A DNA stretch of 64,000 nt from Galbibacter sp. BG1 (GTDB taxonomy: Bacteria; Bacteroidota; Bacteroidia; Flavobacteriales; Flavobacteriaceae). A model generated the notes under the pieces. The model was not told where the DNA came from, searched no databases, and saw nothing but the letters and a program-made list of their open reading frames with translations. The stretch spans positions 3,291,501-3,355,500 of the forward strand of contig NZ_CP058364.1 of assembly GCF_013391805.1 (NCBI RefSeq), given 5' to 3'. Shown piece after piece: positions 1 through 9,035 of this stretch (the first letter of the stretch is position 1; each line of letters begins with the position of its first letter). Position numbers and translations under genes: made by a program.

Positions 1-345
1 GTAAGTTTAATTTGGGGAGTGGATTTTAAGGACTTAGGAATTTTTCTGTCCTCTGCTTTTGCTGTTATTGGGGTGGCATTCTTTGCTTCATGGTCCATTT
101 TAAGTAACGTAACAGCAGGTATCATCCTTTTCTTTGCTTTTCCTTTTAAAATTGGGGATCGCATTCGCATTCAAGATAAAGATTTTCCTTCGGAAGCCAT
201 TATAGAAGATATAAAAGCATTTCATTTACACCTCCGTACCGATGAAGGGGAACTTATTACCTATCCCAACAATTTATTGTTGCAAAAAGGTGTGGTTGTT
301 ATAGAAAAGCTCCATCGGGAAGATGATGGTTCTAGCTCGGTGTAA
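1..345 (+). CDS. MscS-family mechanosensitive channel, C-terminal part (5' truncated)
   Basis: The reading frame is open from base 1, so the true start lies outside the window. The visible 114 codons hold a pore-lining-type helix (AFAVIGVAFFASWSILSNVTAG, split by small residues) followed by the start of a beta domain (FPFKIGDRIRI, then LITYPNNLLLQKGVVV). That layout matches the TM3 helix and beta domain of small MscS channels of the inner membrane, which open on osmotic downshock. The stretch after the beta domain is short, so this is a minimal MscS form. A complete second MscS homologue lies at 15887-16792. The family call is fairly secure; the subtype cannot be judged from this fragment. 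Confidence 0.8.
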   Translation, partial: VSLIWGVDFKDLGIFLSSAFAVIGVAFFASWSILSNVTAGIILFFAFPFKIGDRIRIQDKDFPSEAIIEDIKAFHLHLRTDEGELITYPNNLLLQKGVVVIEKLHREDDGSSSV

Positions 346-512
346 TTTTATATTCTTAATTTATTTTTCTATTGGCCAAAGAAAGGCCAACATCCGTAAT
401 TTTCAGTCATTCAAGCACATTAATTATTCTTCGGAAAGAAGGGGTTTTTCTCTTTTCGAAAAATTTTAAATTGCCCTAAGCTGGCAAACTTCCATTCATG
501 GTCTTAATTGTT

Positions 513-520
513 TATATTTG
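513..520 (+). promoter_or_regulatory. Bacteroidota -7 promoter element (TATATTTG)
   Basis: TATATTTG fits the TAnnTTTG element and lies about 30 bp before the ATG at 551, favouring that ATG over the longer in-frame start. No clear TTG -33 element was found at the usual spacing. Confidence 0.45.
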
Positions 521-550
521 GGGTTTCACGCTATTCTATTAATCGTTATT

Positions 551-2920
551 ATGAAGAGAACACTACTTTACACTTTTTTATTTCTTTCTATTTTTACCGC
601 CCTTGCACAAAAAAATAACACTTCTTCTTTATCCATAAAGCAAATTATGCAGGGAGATGATTTTGTCGGGCACCTTCCCTCCAATCCTTATTGGTCTCTC
701 GACGGAAAGAATATTTACTTCGATTGGAATCCTGAAAATGCCTTTAGCGATTCGCTTTATGTGTATTCCCTTGAAACAGGAAAAACGAATAAGCTCTCTT
801 TTGAAGAGCAATACAAACTACCAGCAGAAAATGGAAGTTTCAATTCTGATAAATCAAAAAAGATCTATGCAAAACATGGGGATATTTTTATAGCGGAAGT
901 TAATACTGGAAAAAAAGTGCAAATTACCGCAACCAAGGACAGGGAAAGTAATCCGCATTTTACAAATAATGAAAAGGAAATCGCTTTCATTAAGGGTAAA
1001 AATATTTATACCTGGAATATGGATACTGGAACCATAGAACAAATTACCGATTTTCAAGAAAAAGAAAAAAAGGAAGAGAAACGTAGTGAAAAAGATGAGT
1101 GGCTTTACAAAGATCAATTAGCATTATTCGACGTTTTAAAAGAACGGAAAGAAAAAGAAGATTTAAGCGACGTTTTTAGTGAAAAGGAAAAGTTGCTCCA
1201 TCCACTGCCCATTTATACCGGAGACAAAACTATATACAACCAACAAATAAATCCTACAGGCCAATATGCAACCTTTTTAATTATCGATAGAACCGAAGAC
1301 AAAGAAACCATAGTACCTCATTATGTAACAGAAAGCGGTTATACCGAAGATCAGAAAACAAGATCGAAAGTAGGTAACAAACCAGATGTTTACGAGTTGC
1401 ATATTTACGATACCGAAAATAGAAAAACATATGCAGTAAACTTGAAAAATTTGGAGGGCTTAGATTATATCCCGGAATACACTAAGGATTATCCTAATAA
1501 AACATATAAAAATGAAAACAGAATAGGTTTTATCGACGGACCTGTTTGGAATGAGGCTGGAACGAAAGCAGTTTTGGATATTATATCCAACGATTACAAA
1601 GATAGGTGGATTGTTTCTTTAAATGCTGCAGACGGTACCGTTACCAATTTAGATCATCAACACGACAATGCTTGGATTGCAGGTCCTGGTATTGGTGGAT
1701 ACCGCGGTGGCGAACTCGGTTGGATGCCCGATGACAAAAGTATCTGGTTTCAATCAGAAAAAACAGGATATTCACATTTGTATACTTTAAATACGGAAAC
1801 CAAAAAATCTAAAGAACTAACTTCCGGTGATTTTGAAATTTACAATCCGAAGCTGTCTAAAGATAAGAAATCGTGGTATTTTACAGCCAATAAAACACAT
1901 CCTGGAGACCGCCAATTTTATACCATGCCACTTAATGGTGGAAAAATGAAACAACTTACCGAGCGTATTGGTAAAAACGACGTTGTTTTATCCCCTGATG
2001 AAAAAAATCTGGCCATCTTATATTCCTATTCCAATAAACCAACGGAATTATTTGTAATGCCAAATCCGGTTTACAGGAAAAATGCAACCGAACCAACACA
2101 AATAACACATTCTACTACCAAAGAATTTGAAAATTACAGTTGGAAGGAGCCAAAGATCATTACTTTTAAGGCAGACGATGGTGCGAATGTTCACGCCCGA
2201 CTTTATCAACCAAAGAGTGAAATTAAAAATGGTGCTGCCGTTATTTTTGTACACGGCGCCGGTTATTTGCAGAATGCCCATAAGTGGTGGAGTTCTTATT
2301 TCCGTGAGTATATGTTTCACAATATTCTAGTAGATAATGGCTATACCGTTTTGGATATAGATTACCGTGCCAGTGCCGGTTACGGAAGGGATTGGAGAAC
2401 AGGAATCTACAGACACATGGGCGGTAAGGATTTGAGCGATCAAGTAGATGGAGCAGAGTACCTTATTAGCCAGCTAGGTGTCGATAAGGATAAAATCGGA
2501 ATCTATGGCGGTTCTTATGGCGGCTTTATAACTTTGATGGCCATGTTTAATGAAGCAGATACATTTTCTGCTGGGGCGGCCATTAGATCTGTGGGCGATT
2601 GGGCGGCTTACAACCATGGATATACCGCTAGAATTTTAAATACTCCTGTTACCGATAGTTTGGCATACCGCAGAAGTTCGCCTATTTATTTTGCAGACGG
2701 CCTGGAAGGGGACTTACTTATTTTACACGGAATGGTAGACGATAATGTTCATTTTCAAGATATGGTTCGTTTATCCCAAAGATTAATTGAATTGGGAAAA
2801 ACAAATTGGGAAATGGCAGTTTATCCTATAGAAAGACATGGATTTACAGAACCTAGCAGTTGGACTGATGAGTACACACGGATTTTTAAGCTATTTAATG
2901 AAAGTCTGCTCGATAAATAA
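551..2920 (+). CDS. Secreted S9-family prolyl oligopeptidase / DPP-IV-like peptidase
   Basis: 789 aa. The start at 551 gives a clean signal peptide (MKRTLLYTFLFLSIFTALAQ); an in-frame start at 518 would add 11 residues ahead of it and lies over the -7 element. The N-terminal two thirds hold beta-propeller-type repeats (WSLDGKNIYFDWN, FSADGSF-like blades). The C-terminal third is an alpha/beta hydrolase with GGSYGG (Ser655), HGMVDD (Asp730) and ERHGF (His763), the order and spacing of the S9 triad. The protein is expected to cut short peptides after Pro or Ala in the periplasm or at the cell surface. It has its own -7 promoter element, and the deacetylase gene follows 106 bp later with a separate one. 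Family assignment is strong; the exact specificity is not determined. Confidence 0.93.
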   Translation: MKRTLLYTFLFLSIFTALAQKNNTSSLSIKQIMQGDDFVGHLPSNPYWSLDGKNIYFDWNPENAFSDSLYVYSLETGKTNKLSFEEQYKLPAENGSFNSDKSKKIYAKHGDIFIAEVNTGKKVQITATKDRESNPHFTNNEKEIAFIKGKNIYTWNMDTGTIEQITDFQEKEKKEEKRSEKDEWLYKDQLALFDVLKERKEKEDLSDVFSEKEKLLHPLPIYTGDKTIYNQQINPTGQYATFLIIDRTEDKETIVPHYVTESGYTEDQKTRSKVGNKPDVYELHIYDTENRKTYAVNLKNLEGLDYIPEYTKDYPNKTYKNENRIGFIDGPVWNEAGTKAVLDIISNDYKDRWIVSLNAADGTVTNLDHQHDNAWIAGPGIGGYRGGELGWMPDDKSIWFQSEKTGYSHLYTLNTETKKSKELTSGDFEIYNPKLSKDKKSWYFTANKTHPGDRQFYTMPLNGGKMKQLTERIGKNDVVLSPDEKNLAILYSYSNKPTELFVMPNPVYRKNATEPTQITHSTTKEFENYSWKEPKIITFKADDGANVHARLYQPKSEIKNGAAVIFVHGAGYLQNAHKWWSSYFREYMFHNILVDNGYTVLDIDYRASAGYGRDWRTGIYRHMGGKDLSDQVDGAEYLISQLGVDKDKIGIYGGSYGGFITLMAMFNEADTFSAGAAIRSVGDWAAYNHGYTARILNTPVTDSLAYRRSSPIYFADGLEGDLLILHGMVDDNVHFQDMVRLSQRLIELGKTNWEMAVYPIERHGFTEPSSWTDEYTRIFKLFNESLLDK

Positions 2921-2994
2921 GACCCTGAAATAATTTTATGATTGTTTTATAGATACAAATCGTATAATAAAGAAAGACAACCCACAATTATTTC

Positions 2995-3002
2995 TATATT
3001 TG
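2995..3002 (+). promoter_or_regulatory. Bacteroidota -7 promoter element (TATATTTG)
   Basis: TATATTTG lies 24 bp before the ATG at 3027. It suggests that the PIG-L gene is transcribed separately from the upstream peptidase. No convincing -33 TTG was seen. Confidence 0.42.
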
Positions 3003-3026
3003 ACCTAACACCTAAAAACTTGTGAT

Positions 3027-5558
3027 ATGCAAAAAATATTATCCTTTCTTTATATTGGATTAGTATTTACACTTTCTGGATTTTCGCAAAAACCTAAAAC
3101 CTATACTTCCGCAGAAATTTATCAAGCTGTAGAAAAGCTTAATTTCTTGGGAACAGCATTATATATAGCAGCACATCCCGATGATGAGAACACGCGTTTA
3201 ATTTCTTATTTATCGAATGAGGTTAAAGCAAGAACTGCTTATTTATCGTTAACCCGTGGAGATGGTGGGCAAAATTTAATCGGTTCTGAATTAAGGGAGC
3301 TTTTAGGAGTTTTAAGAACACAAGAACTACTGGCGGCAAGGCGTGTAGATGGTGGTGATCAATTTTTTTCACGGGCAAACGACTTCGGTTTCTCCAAAGA
3401 TCCAGAAGAAACACTTGAAATATGGAATAAAGACGAAGTGCTTGCCGATGTGGTTTGGGTGATACGGAATTTTAAACCCGATGTAATTGTCAACAGGTTC
3501 GATCATCGCACTCCAGGTTCTACACATGGCCATCATACAGCTTCTGCCATGTTAAGTGTACAAGCTTTTGATTTGGCTGGCGATAAAAGCAGTTATCCAC
3601 AACAGTTAAAATATACGCAAACTTGGCAACCAGAACGCCTTTTTTTTAATACCTCTTGGTGGTTTTATGGAAGCGAAGAAGCTTTTGAAAGTGCCGATAA
3701 AACTAAAATGTTAAGCTTCGATATAGGCACCTACTACCCTACCCTTGGGCAAAGCAACAACGAAATTGCTTCCATTGCTAGAAGTCAGCACCTAAGTCAA
3801 GGTTTTGGGGGGATTTCCTCCCGTGGTTCACAGGAAGAGTATATCGAACTTTTAAAAGGAAGTTTGCCAAAGGATAAAAACAATATTTTTGATGGTATCA
3901 ATACAAGTTGGAGCCGTGTGCAAGGAGGCGCCGCCATTGGTAAAATTTTAAAGGAAGTTGAAGGTAATTTCAATTTTAAAAATCCGTCACAGCACATTCC
4001 GCAGCTTTTAGAGGCCTATCAATTAATCGAGAATTTAAAAGACGATTATTGGAGAACGGTAAAACGAGATGAAATTAAAAAAATCATAGAAGCCTGTAGT
4101 GGGCTCTTTTTAGAAGCAACGGTAGAAGCCGCTTCGGCAGTTCCAGGGGAAACCATTGCTATAGAAAGTGCAGCCATCAACCGTTCTGAGGTAGATATGA
4201 CGCTTCAAAAAATTGAAATAGCTCCCACAGAAACTACCCAAACACTTCAGAAAAAATTACAAAATAATCAGTCTGTAAACATTTCAAACCAAGTTACGAT
4301 TCCAAACAAAAGTGATTATACCGCTCCTTATTGGTTAACAGATGAGGGATCTCTGGGAATGTACGAAGCACCACAAGAATTAAGAGGGAAACCGGAAACC
4401 CCGAGATTGGTAAAAGCTACTTTTTATATTGATATCAACGGAACCATAATTCCGTTTGAAAAAGAAATAGCTTATAAATATTCAAAGCCTGATAAAGGGG
4501 AAATGTACCAGCCTTTTGAGATTCTTCCCAAAGTAACGGCCTCTGTAGCAAACAAAGTAATTATTTTTTCTGATGCAGATAAAAAAGAAATACCGGTAAC
4601 CATAACCTCGGGTACCAATAACATTCAAGGAAGTATTCATTTGGATTATAATAGCGGTTGGAATGTGAGTCCGAAAAATATTGACTTCAGTATAGCGAAT
4701 AAGGGAGATACCAAAACGGTGTACTTTACGGTAACCCCACCCAGTGAGGAAAACCAAGAAATTATTACTCCTGTGGTAACCATAGACGGTGAAGAATACC
4801 GAAAAGAACTAACCACCATAGCCTACGACCATATTCCTACGCAATCTGTATTACTGCCTGCCAGTTTTAAAGTGGTACGCTTAAATATAAAAAAGGTAGG
4901 AGAAAATATAGCTTATGTCGCCGGTGCTGGGGATGAAGTGCCAGAAAGCTTGCGGCAAATAGGTTATAAGGTAACCGTTATTCAACCCGAAAACATAAAT
5001 ACAGGTTACTTGCAAAATTTTGATGCTGTGGTCATGGGGATTAGAGCATACAATGTTCATGAATCACTTAAATTCAAGCAACATATTTTATTGGATTATG
5101 TTAAAAACGGCGGAAATTTAATTGTACAATACAATACCGCGGGGAGAAGAGGCTTAGATATTGATAATCTGGCACCTTATTTGTTGCAGTTATCTAGGGA
5201 TCGTGTAACCGACGAAAATGCGGCTGTAACCATAAAGGCACCTGAAAATCCTATTTTGAACGCCCCGAACGAAATTACTGAAAGCGATTTTAATGGTTGG
5301 GTGCAAGAAAGAGGATTGTATTTTCCAGATAAATGGGCAGAAGAATTTACTCCCGTGTTATCCATGCATGATAAAGGGGAACAACCAAAAGACGGGAGTT
5401 TATTGGTAGCGCCTTACGGAAAAGGATATTACATCTATACCGGATTGAGTTTCTTTAGGGAGCTTCCTGCTGGGGTGCCAGGAGCCTACAAAATATTTGC
5501 GAATATGCTTTCGGTTGGTAAAAAGGAGAATACAAACACAAGTCAGATAAAAGGATAA
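3027..5558 (+). CDS. Secreted PIG-L / LmbE-family deacetylase with long C-terminal extension
   Basis: 843 aa with an N-terminal signal peptide ending near SGFSQ. Residues about 40-300 are a PIG-L domain: AHPDDE at 49-54 supplies the zinc ligands and catalytic Asp, and HGHH at 167-170 the third ligand. Such enzymes remove acetyl groups from N-acetylated sugars or related amides. The remaining ~500 residues look beta-rich (about 370-610, NPCBM- or Ig-like alpha-galactosidase-associated folds are possible) and then a GATase/ThuA-like Rossmann unit (IAYVAGAGDEVPESL through VVMGIRAYN and GGNLIVQYN). Single-domain family members are about 230 aa, so this is a large multidomain type. It sits just before a symporter and an oxidoreductase, suggesting use of an acetylated glycan or glycoside. 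Substrate unknown. Confidence 0.88.
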   Translation: MQKILSFLYIGLVFTLSGFSQKPKTYTSAEIYQAVEKLNFLGTALYIAAHPDDENTRLISYLSNEVKARTAYLSLTRGDGGQNLIGSELRELLGVLRTQELLAARRVDGGDQFFSRANDFGFSKDPEETLEIWNKDEVLADVVWVIRNFKPDVIVNRFDHRTPGSTHGHHTASAMLSVQAFDLAGDKSSYPQQLKYTQTWQPERLFFNTSWWFYGSEEAFESADKTKMLSFDIGTYYPTLGQSNNEIASIARSQHLSQGFGGISSRGSQEEYIELLKGSLPKDKNNIFDGINTSWSRVQGGAAIGKILKEVEGNFNFKNPSQHIPQLLEAYQLIENLKDDYWRTVKRDEIKKIIEACSGLFLEATVEAASAVPGETIAIESAAINRSEVDMTLQKIEIAPTETTQTLQKKLQNNQSVNISNQVTIPNKSDYTAPYWLTDEGSLGMYEAPQELRGKPETPRLVKATFYIDINGTIIPFEKEIAYKYSKPDKGEMYQPFEILPKVTASVANKVIIFSDADKKEIPVTITSGTNNIQGSIHLDYNSGWNVSPKNIDFSIANKGDTKTVYFTVTPPSEENQEIITPVVTIDGEEYRKELTTIAYDHIPTQSVLLPASFKVVRLNIKKVGENIAYVAGAGDEVPESLRQIGYKVTVIQPENINTGYLQNFDAVVMGIRAYNVHESLKFKQHILLDYVKNGGNLIVQYNTAGRRGLDIDNLAPYLLQLSRDRVTDENAAVTIKAPENPILNAPNEITESDFNGWVQERGLYFPDKWAEEFTPVLSMHDKGEQPKDGSLLVAPYGKGYYIYTGLSFFRELPAGVPGAYKIFANMLSVGKKENTNTSQIKG

Positions 5559-5667
5559 TTATGCTGAATAAGTTTATTTGGAAAAGGGAATATTCTGTAG
5601 TGTTAATTATGAACATAATTTACATTTTTGTTTTTTATCTCATAATGATTTCAAACAAATAACAGGA

Positions 5668-7395
5668 ATGGAAGTAATTGATTGGATTGTACTTACCGGC
5701 ACCCTGCTGTTTATAGTTGCCTATGGTTATTGGAAAACCAAAGGCAGTAAAGATGTAACCGACTATGTTCTGGGAGGAAAAGAGGCCAAATGGTATACCG
5801 TTGGGTTATCGGTAATGGCTACGCAAGCCAGTGCAATTACTTTTTTATCCACTCCTGGACAGGCTTTTCACGATGGAATGGGTTTTGTACAGTTCTACTT
5901 CGGGCTTCCACTGGCGATGGTTATCATCTGTATCGTTTTTGTGCCTATTTATCATAAACTCAAGGTTTATACGGCCTATGAATTTCTCGAAAATAGATTC
6001 GACCTCAAAACCAGATCACTCGCCGCTATTCTTTTCCTTATACAAAGAGGTTTGGCTGCTGGGATAACCATTTATGCACCTTCTATTATTTTATCGGCGG
6101 TTTTAGGTTGGGAAACAAAAACTCTCAATATTGTAATCGGTATTTTGGTTATTATTTATACCGTTTCTGGGGGGACTAAAGCTGTAAGTGTAACCCAAAA
6201 GCAGCAGATGTTTGTAATTATGACCGGGATGTTCACCGCTTTTTACTTGGTTATGAGTTATCTTCCCGATGATATTACTTTTGGCAAAGCATTGAAAATT
6301 GCAGGAGCCAACGAAAAATTGAATATTCTCGACTTTTCATTAAATCCAAAAAGCAGATATACGTTTTGGAGCGGTATTACGGGAGGTCTTTTTCTAGCCC
6401 TCGCCTATTTCGGTACCGACCAAAGTCAGGTGCAGCGTTACCTCTCTGGAAAATCGGTTCGTGAGAGTCAGCTCGGACTCATATTTAACGGATTGTTTAA
6501 AGTACCGATGCAATTTTTTATACTGTTGGTAGGTGTTATGGTCTTTGTATTTTATCAATACAATCACTCTCCTTTAAATTTCAACCCTGCGGCTGTGGAA
6601 GCTATAGAGCAATCCACCTACGCTGATGAATACAAAGTCCTGGAAAAACAACACTTGGAGCTCGAAAAGGAAAAAAAGATGGCACAGGAACGCTATTCGG
6701 CAGTTTTAGATGTAAAAGACTACGAATTGATTGTGGAGGCCAAAAAGCAGATCCAAAATATCAATAAGCGTGAAATTAAAAGTCGGGAAGAAGCCAAAGA
6801 GCTTATTCAAAAAGTTGATGATGATTTAGAAACCAACGATAAAGATTATGTTTTTATTCATTTTATTCTGAATAATATTCCTACCGGATTGATGGGATTA
6901 CTTTTGGCAGTAATATTTTCTGCCGCAATGTCCTCGACTGCATCAGAATTAAACGCGTTGGGAACAATTACTACAATAGATCTCTTCCGTAGAAACCAAA
7001 AAGAAGAGCAAACGGACAAATATTTCCTAAATGCCACTAAATGGTTCACATTGGCTTGGGGAATAATAGCCATATTATTCGCTAATTTTGCATCCTTATT
7101 GGATAATTTAATTCAGTTGGTTAACATTATAGGTTCTATATTTTATGGAAATGTACTCGGGATTTTCCTCATTGCCTTTTTTATAAAATTCATTAGAGGT
7201 AATGCCGTTTTTACCAGTGCCATAATTACCCAAATAGCCGTTATTCTCATTTATTATTTTGCCATACACCGATATGATACAGGAGATGAAAAGCTGGGAT
7301 ATTTATGGCTCAACTTTATTGGTTGCGCCCTGGTGATTTTCCTCTCGCTAATTTTTGAAATTTTAAATAGAACACGTAATGCCATCAGCAGCTAA
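5668..7395 (+). CDS. Sodium:solute symporter (SSS family)
   Basis: 575 aa. I chose the ATG at 5668 (MEVIDWIVLTGTLLF), which opens directly into the first membrane helix; an upstream TTG in frame would add 30 non-hydrophobic residues. About 13 membrane segments are visible, with YTVSGGTKAV and SAAMSSTASELNALGT, the latter typical of the sodium-coupled symporter core. Residues about 310-390 form a charged coiled-coil insertion (YKVLEKQHLELEKEKKMAQ onward) between two membrane helices, longer than in most family members. It would import a small solute, possibly a sugar or sugar acid, with sodium. The gene overlaps the next oxidoreductase by 17 bp and follows the deacetylase by about 110 bp, consistent with one operon. 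Substrate not predictable. Confidence 0.9.
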   Translation: MEVIDWIVLTGTLLFIVAYGYWKTKGSKDVTDYVLGGKEAKWYTVGLSVMATQASAITFLSTPGQAFHDGMGFVQFYFGLPLAMVIICIVFVPIYHKLKVYTAYEFLENRFDLKTRSLAAILFLIQRGLAAGITIYAPSIILSAVLGWETKTLNIVIGILVIIYTVSGGTKAVSVTQKQQMFVIMTGMFTAFYLVMSYLPDDITFGKALKIAGANEKLNILDFSLNPKSRYTFWSGITGGLFLALAYFGTDQSQVQRYLSGKSVRESQLGLIFNGLFKVPMQFFILLVGVMVFVFYQYNHSPLNFNPAAVEAIEQSTYADEYKVLEKQHLELEKEKKMAQERYSAVLDVKDYELIVEAKKQIQNINKREIKSREEAKELIQKVDDDLETNDKDYVFIHFILNNIPTGLMGLLLAVIFSAAMSSTASELNALGTITTIDLFRRNQKEEQTDKYFLNATKWFTLAWGIIAILFANFASLLDNLIQLVNIIGSIFYGNVLGIFLIAFFIKFIRGNAVFTSAIITQIAVILIYYFAIHRYDTGDEKLGYLWLNFIGCALVIFLSLIFEILNRTRNAISS

Positions 7396-8365
7396 AAAAG
7401 TAAAATGGGGCATTTTAGCTCCGGGACATATCGCCAAAAAATTTGCAAACGACCTTTTAACAGTTGAAAGTGCCGAGTTACATGCAGTAGCTTCCAGAAC
7501 TTTGGAAAAAGCAATGGATTTTAAGGACGCCTATCATGGAAAAGTGGCCTATGGAGACTATGAGGAATTGATGAAAGATCCAAATGTAGATGCCATTTAC
7601 ATTGCCAATCCGCATGCTTTCCATAAGGAATATACCATTGCTTGTTTGCAGCACAAAAAACCTGTTCTGTGCGAAAAACCCTTGGCATTAAACAGCAGTG
7701 ATGTTGAGGAAATGTTACAAACGGCGAAAAAGAAAGATGTTCTTCTCATGGAAGCTTTATGGACTTACTTTCTTCCACACTACACATATGTTTTAGGGTT
7801 TTTAAAGGAAGGGAGTTTTGGTAAAGTACTTTCCTTGGAGGCGGATTTTGGGTTTCAACCAGAATATGATGAAAACTCTAGATTATTTAATAAAAAACTC
7901 GGTGGGGGAAGTTTATTGGATATCGGTATCTATCCAATTTTTGCAGCCCTTACCATCTTGGGAAAACCAAAAAGTATAGATGCCGAAGGGACTTTTTTTA
8001 AAACTGGTGCAGATTCGTCCTGCGATATGCTATTTGAGTATCCTAATAATGTAAAAGCAAAACTACGCTCTACCCTACTGGAAAAAACACCCACCGAAGC
8101 TTTTATAGAATGTGAACATGGAACTATAAAATTGCACACTCAATTTCATAAACCTACCAAAGTTACCTTTATAGATTCTAAGGGGAATGAAATGGTAAAG
8201 GACTTTACAACAACTACCAATGGTTATAATTTTGAAGCGTCTCATTTTAGTGAATTAGTGCGCCAAAACAAAAAAGAGAGTCCGGTTATGACACATGACT
8301 TTAGCAGGTTGCTTATAAATACCATGGACGAAGTAAAAAAGCAAATTGGACTGCGATATGACTAA
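7379..8365 (+). CDS. Gfo/Idh/MocA-family NAD(P)-dependent oxidoreductase
   Basis: 328 aa cytoplasmic enzyme. The N-terminus KWGILAPGHIAKKFANDL is a Rossmann dinucleotide-binding turn, and CEKPLALN (about residues 99-106) is the conserved EKP motif of the family. The C-terminal half carries the mixed-sheet substrate domain (GGGSLLDIGIYP). These enzymes oxidise or reduce sugars, inositols or related cyclic compounds. The ATG lies inside the symporter's last codons (17-bp overlap), so the two are almost surely cotranscribed and translationally coupled; the enzyme may act on the imported solute. A second member of the family is at 59063-60028. Confidence 0.9.
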   Translation: MPSAAKKVKWGILAPGHIAKKFANDLLTVESAELHAVASRTLEKAMDFKDAYHGKVAYGDYEELMKDPNVDAIYIANPHAFHKEYTIACLQHKKPVLCEKPLALNSSDVEEMLQTAKKKDVLLMEALWTYFLPHYTYVLGFLKEGSFGKVLSLEADFGFQPEYDENSRLFNKKLGGGSLLDIGIYPIFAALTILGKPKSIDAEGTFFKTGADSSCDMLFEYPNNVKAKLRSTLLEKTPTEAFIECEHGTIKLHTQFHKPTKVTFIDSKGNEMVKDFTTTTNGYNFEASHFSELVRQNKKESPVMTHDFSRLLINTMDEVKKQIGLRYD

Positions 8366-8404
8366 ACCGATTCTTCTTTTACCAGCAACTTCATAAAGTC
8401 TAAT

Positions 8405-8908
8405 ATGGAAGTTATTTTTAAATCAATTTCAATAAACGATAAAGATACGGTACTGGCACTGTTCAAGGAAACGGCCGAAAAAATCAATAAAATGAATGTT
8501 GATCATTGGCAGTATTGGAAAAATCCGCCTCAGGAAAAAATACAATGGGTAATAGATGGTATTCAAAACAAAGAATTTTTCTTTATTCTGAATAAAGAAA
8601 ATGAGGAGGTAATTGGGATGGTAAGAATTCTCGATGAGGATTTATTGTATTGGGGAGCACAAGAAAAAAAAGCAAAATACGTACATTCATTGGTTATTAA
8701 AGAAGCCTTCAATGGAAAAGGCATGGGAACCAATGTACTTCAAAAAATAGCCCAGCAGGCAAAAAATGACTCGTGTGAATACCTCCGGCTGGATGCTGAC
8801 TCCAAAAACACTAAACTTTGCCAATATTACGAAAAACAAGGTTTTAAAAAGATCGGTGAGAAAGAATTCCGGCTGTCCATAAATAATTTATATGAAATGG
8901 AGTTGTGA
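8405..8908 (+). CDS. GNAT-family N-acetyltransferase
   Basis: 167 aa. The acetyl-CoA binding core is visible: VHSLVIKEAFNGKGMGTNVLQKIA, whose GKGMGT matches the Q/RxxGxG/A loop, followed by LRLDADSKNTKLCQYYEKQGFKKI, the usual beta5-alpha4 region. The ATG at 8405 follows the oxidoreductase stop by 39 bp, so it may be the last gene of the deacetylase/symporter group. A palindrome at 8922-8952 follows it. Acceptor substrate unknown. Confidence 0.85.
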   Translation: MEVIFKSISINDKDTVLALFKETAEKINKMNVDHWQYWKNPPQEKIQWVIDGIQNKEFFFILNKENEEVIGMVRILDEDLLYWGAQEKKAKYVHSLVIKEAFNGKGMGTNVLQKIAQQAKNDSCEYLRLDADSKNTKLCQYYEKQGFKKIGEKEFRLSINNLYEMEL

Positions 8909-8921
8909 TTGATTTGATGCT

Positions 8922-8952
8922 GACCTGCAAGGTTTTTAAAACCTTGTAGGTC
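8922..8952. repeat. Intergenic palindrome, GACCTRCAAGGTTT type
   Basis: Left arm GACCTGCAAGGTTT (8922-8935) and right arm AAACCTTGTAGGTC (8939-8952) pair with a single G:T position and a 3-base loop. It lies 14 bp after the acetyltransferase stop. It could act as a terminator on either strand, but the near-perfect 31-bp symmetry and lack of a U-run suggest a dispersed repetitive palindrome. I recall this motif between genes in other flavobacteria but could not search for it. Confidence 0.6.
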
Positions 8953-9035
8953 TTAAACAAGACTACAACATTTCAATGTAAACCATCAGATATTCAAAAG
9001 TGTTAATTTTAAAGAACATTCTTAATCACCAAACC

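Noticed and set aside
518-550. Longer N-terminus of the S9 peptidase
   Set aside because: It would precede a clean signal peptide and lie over the -7 element; the ATG at 551 is better supported.
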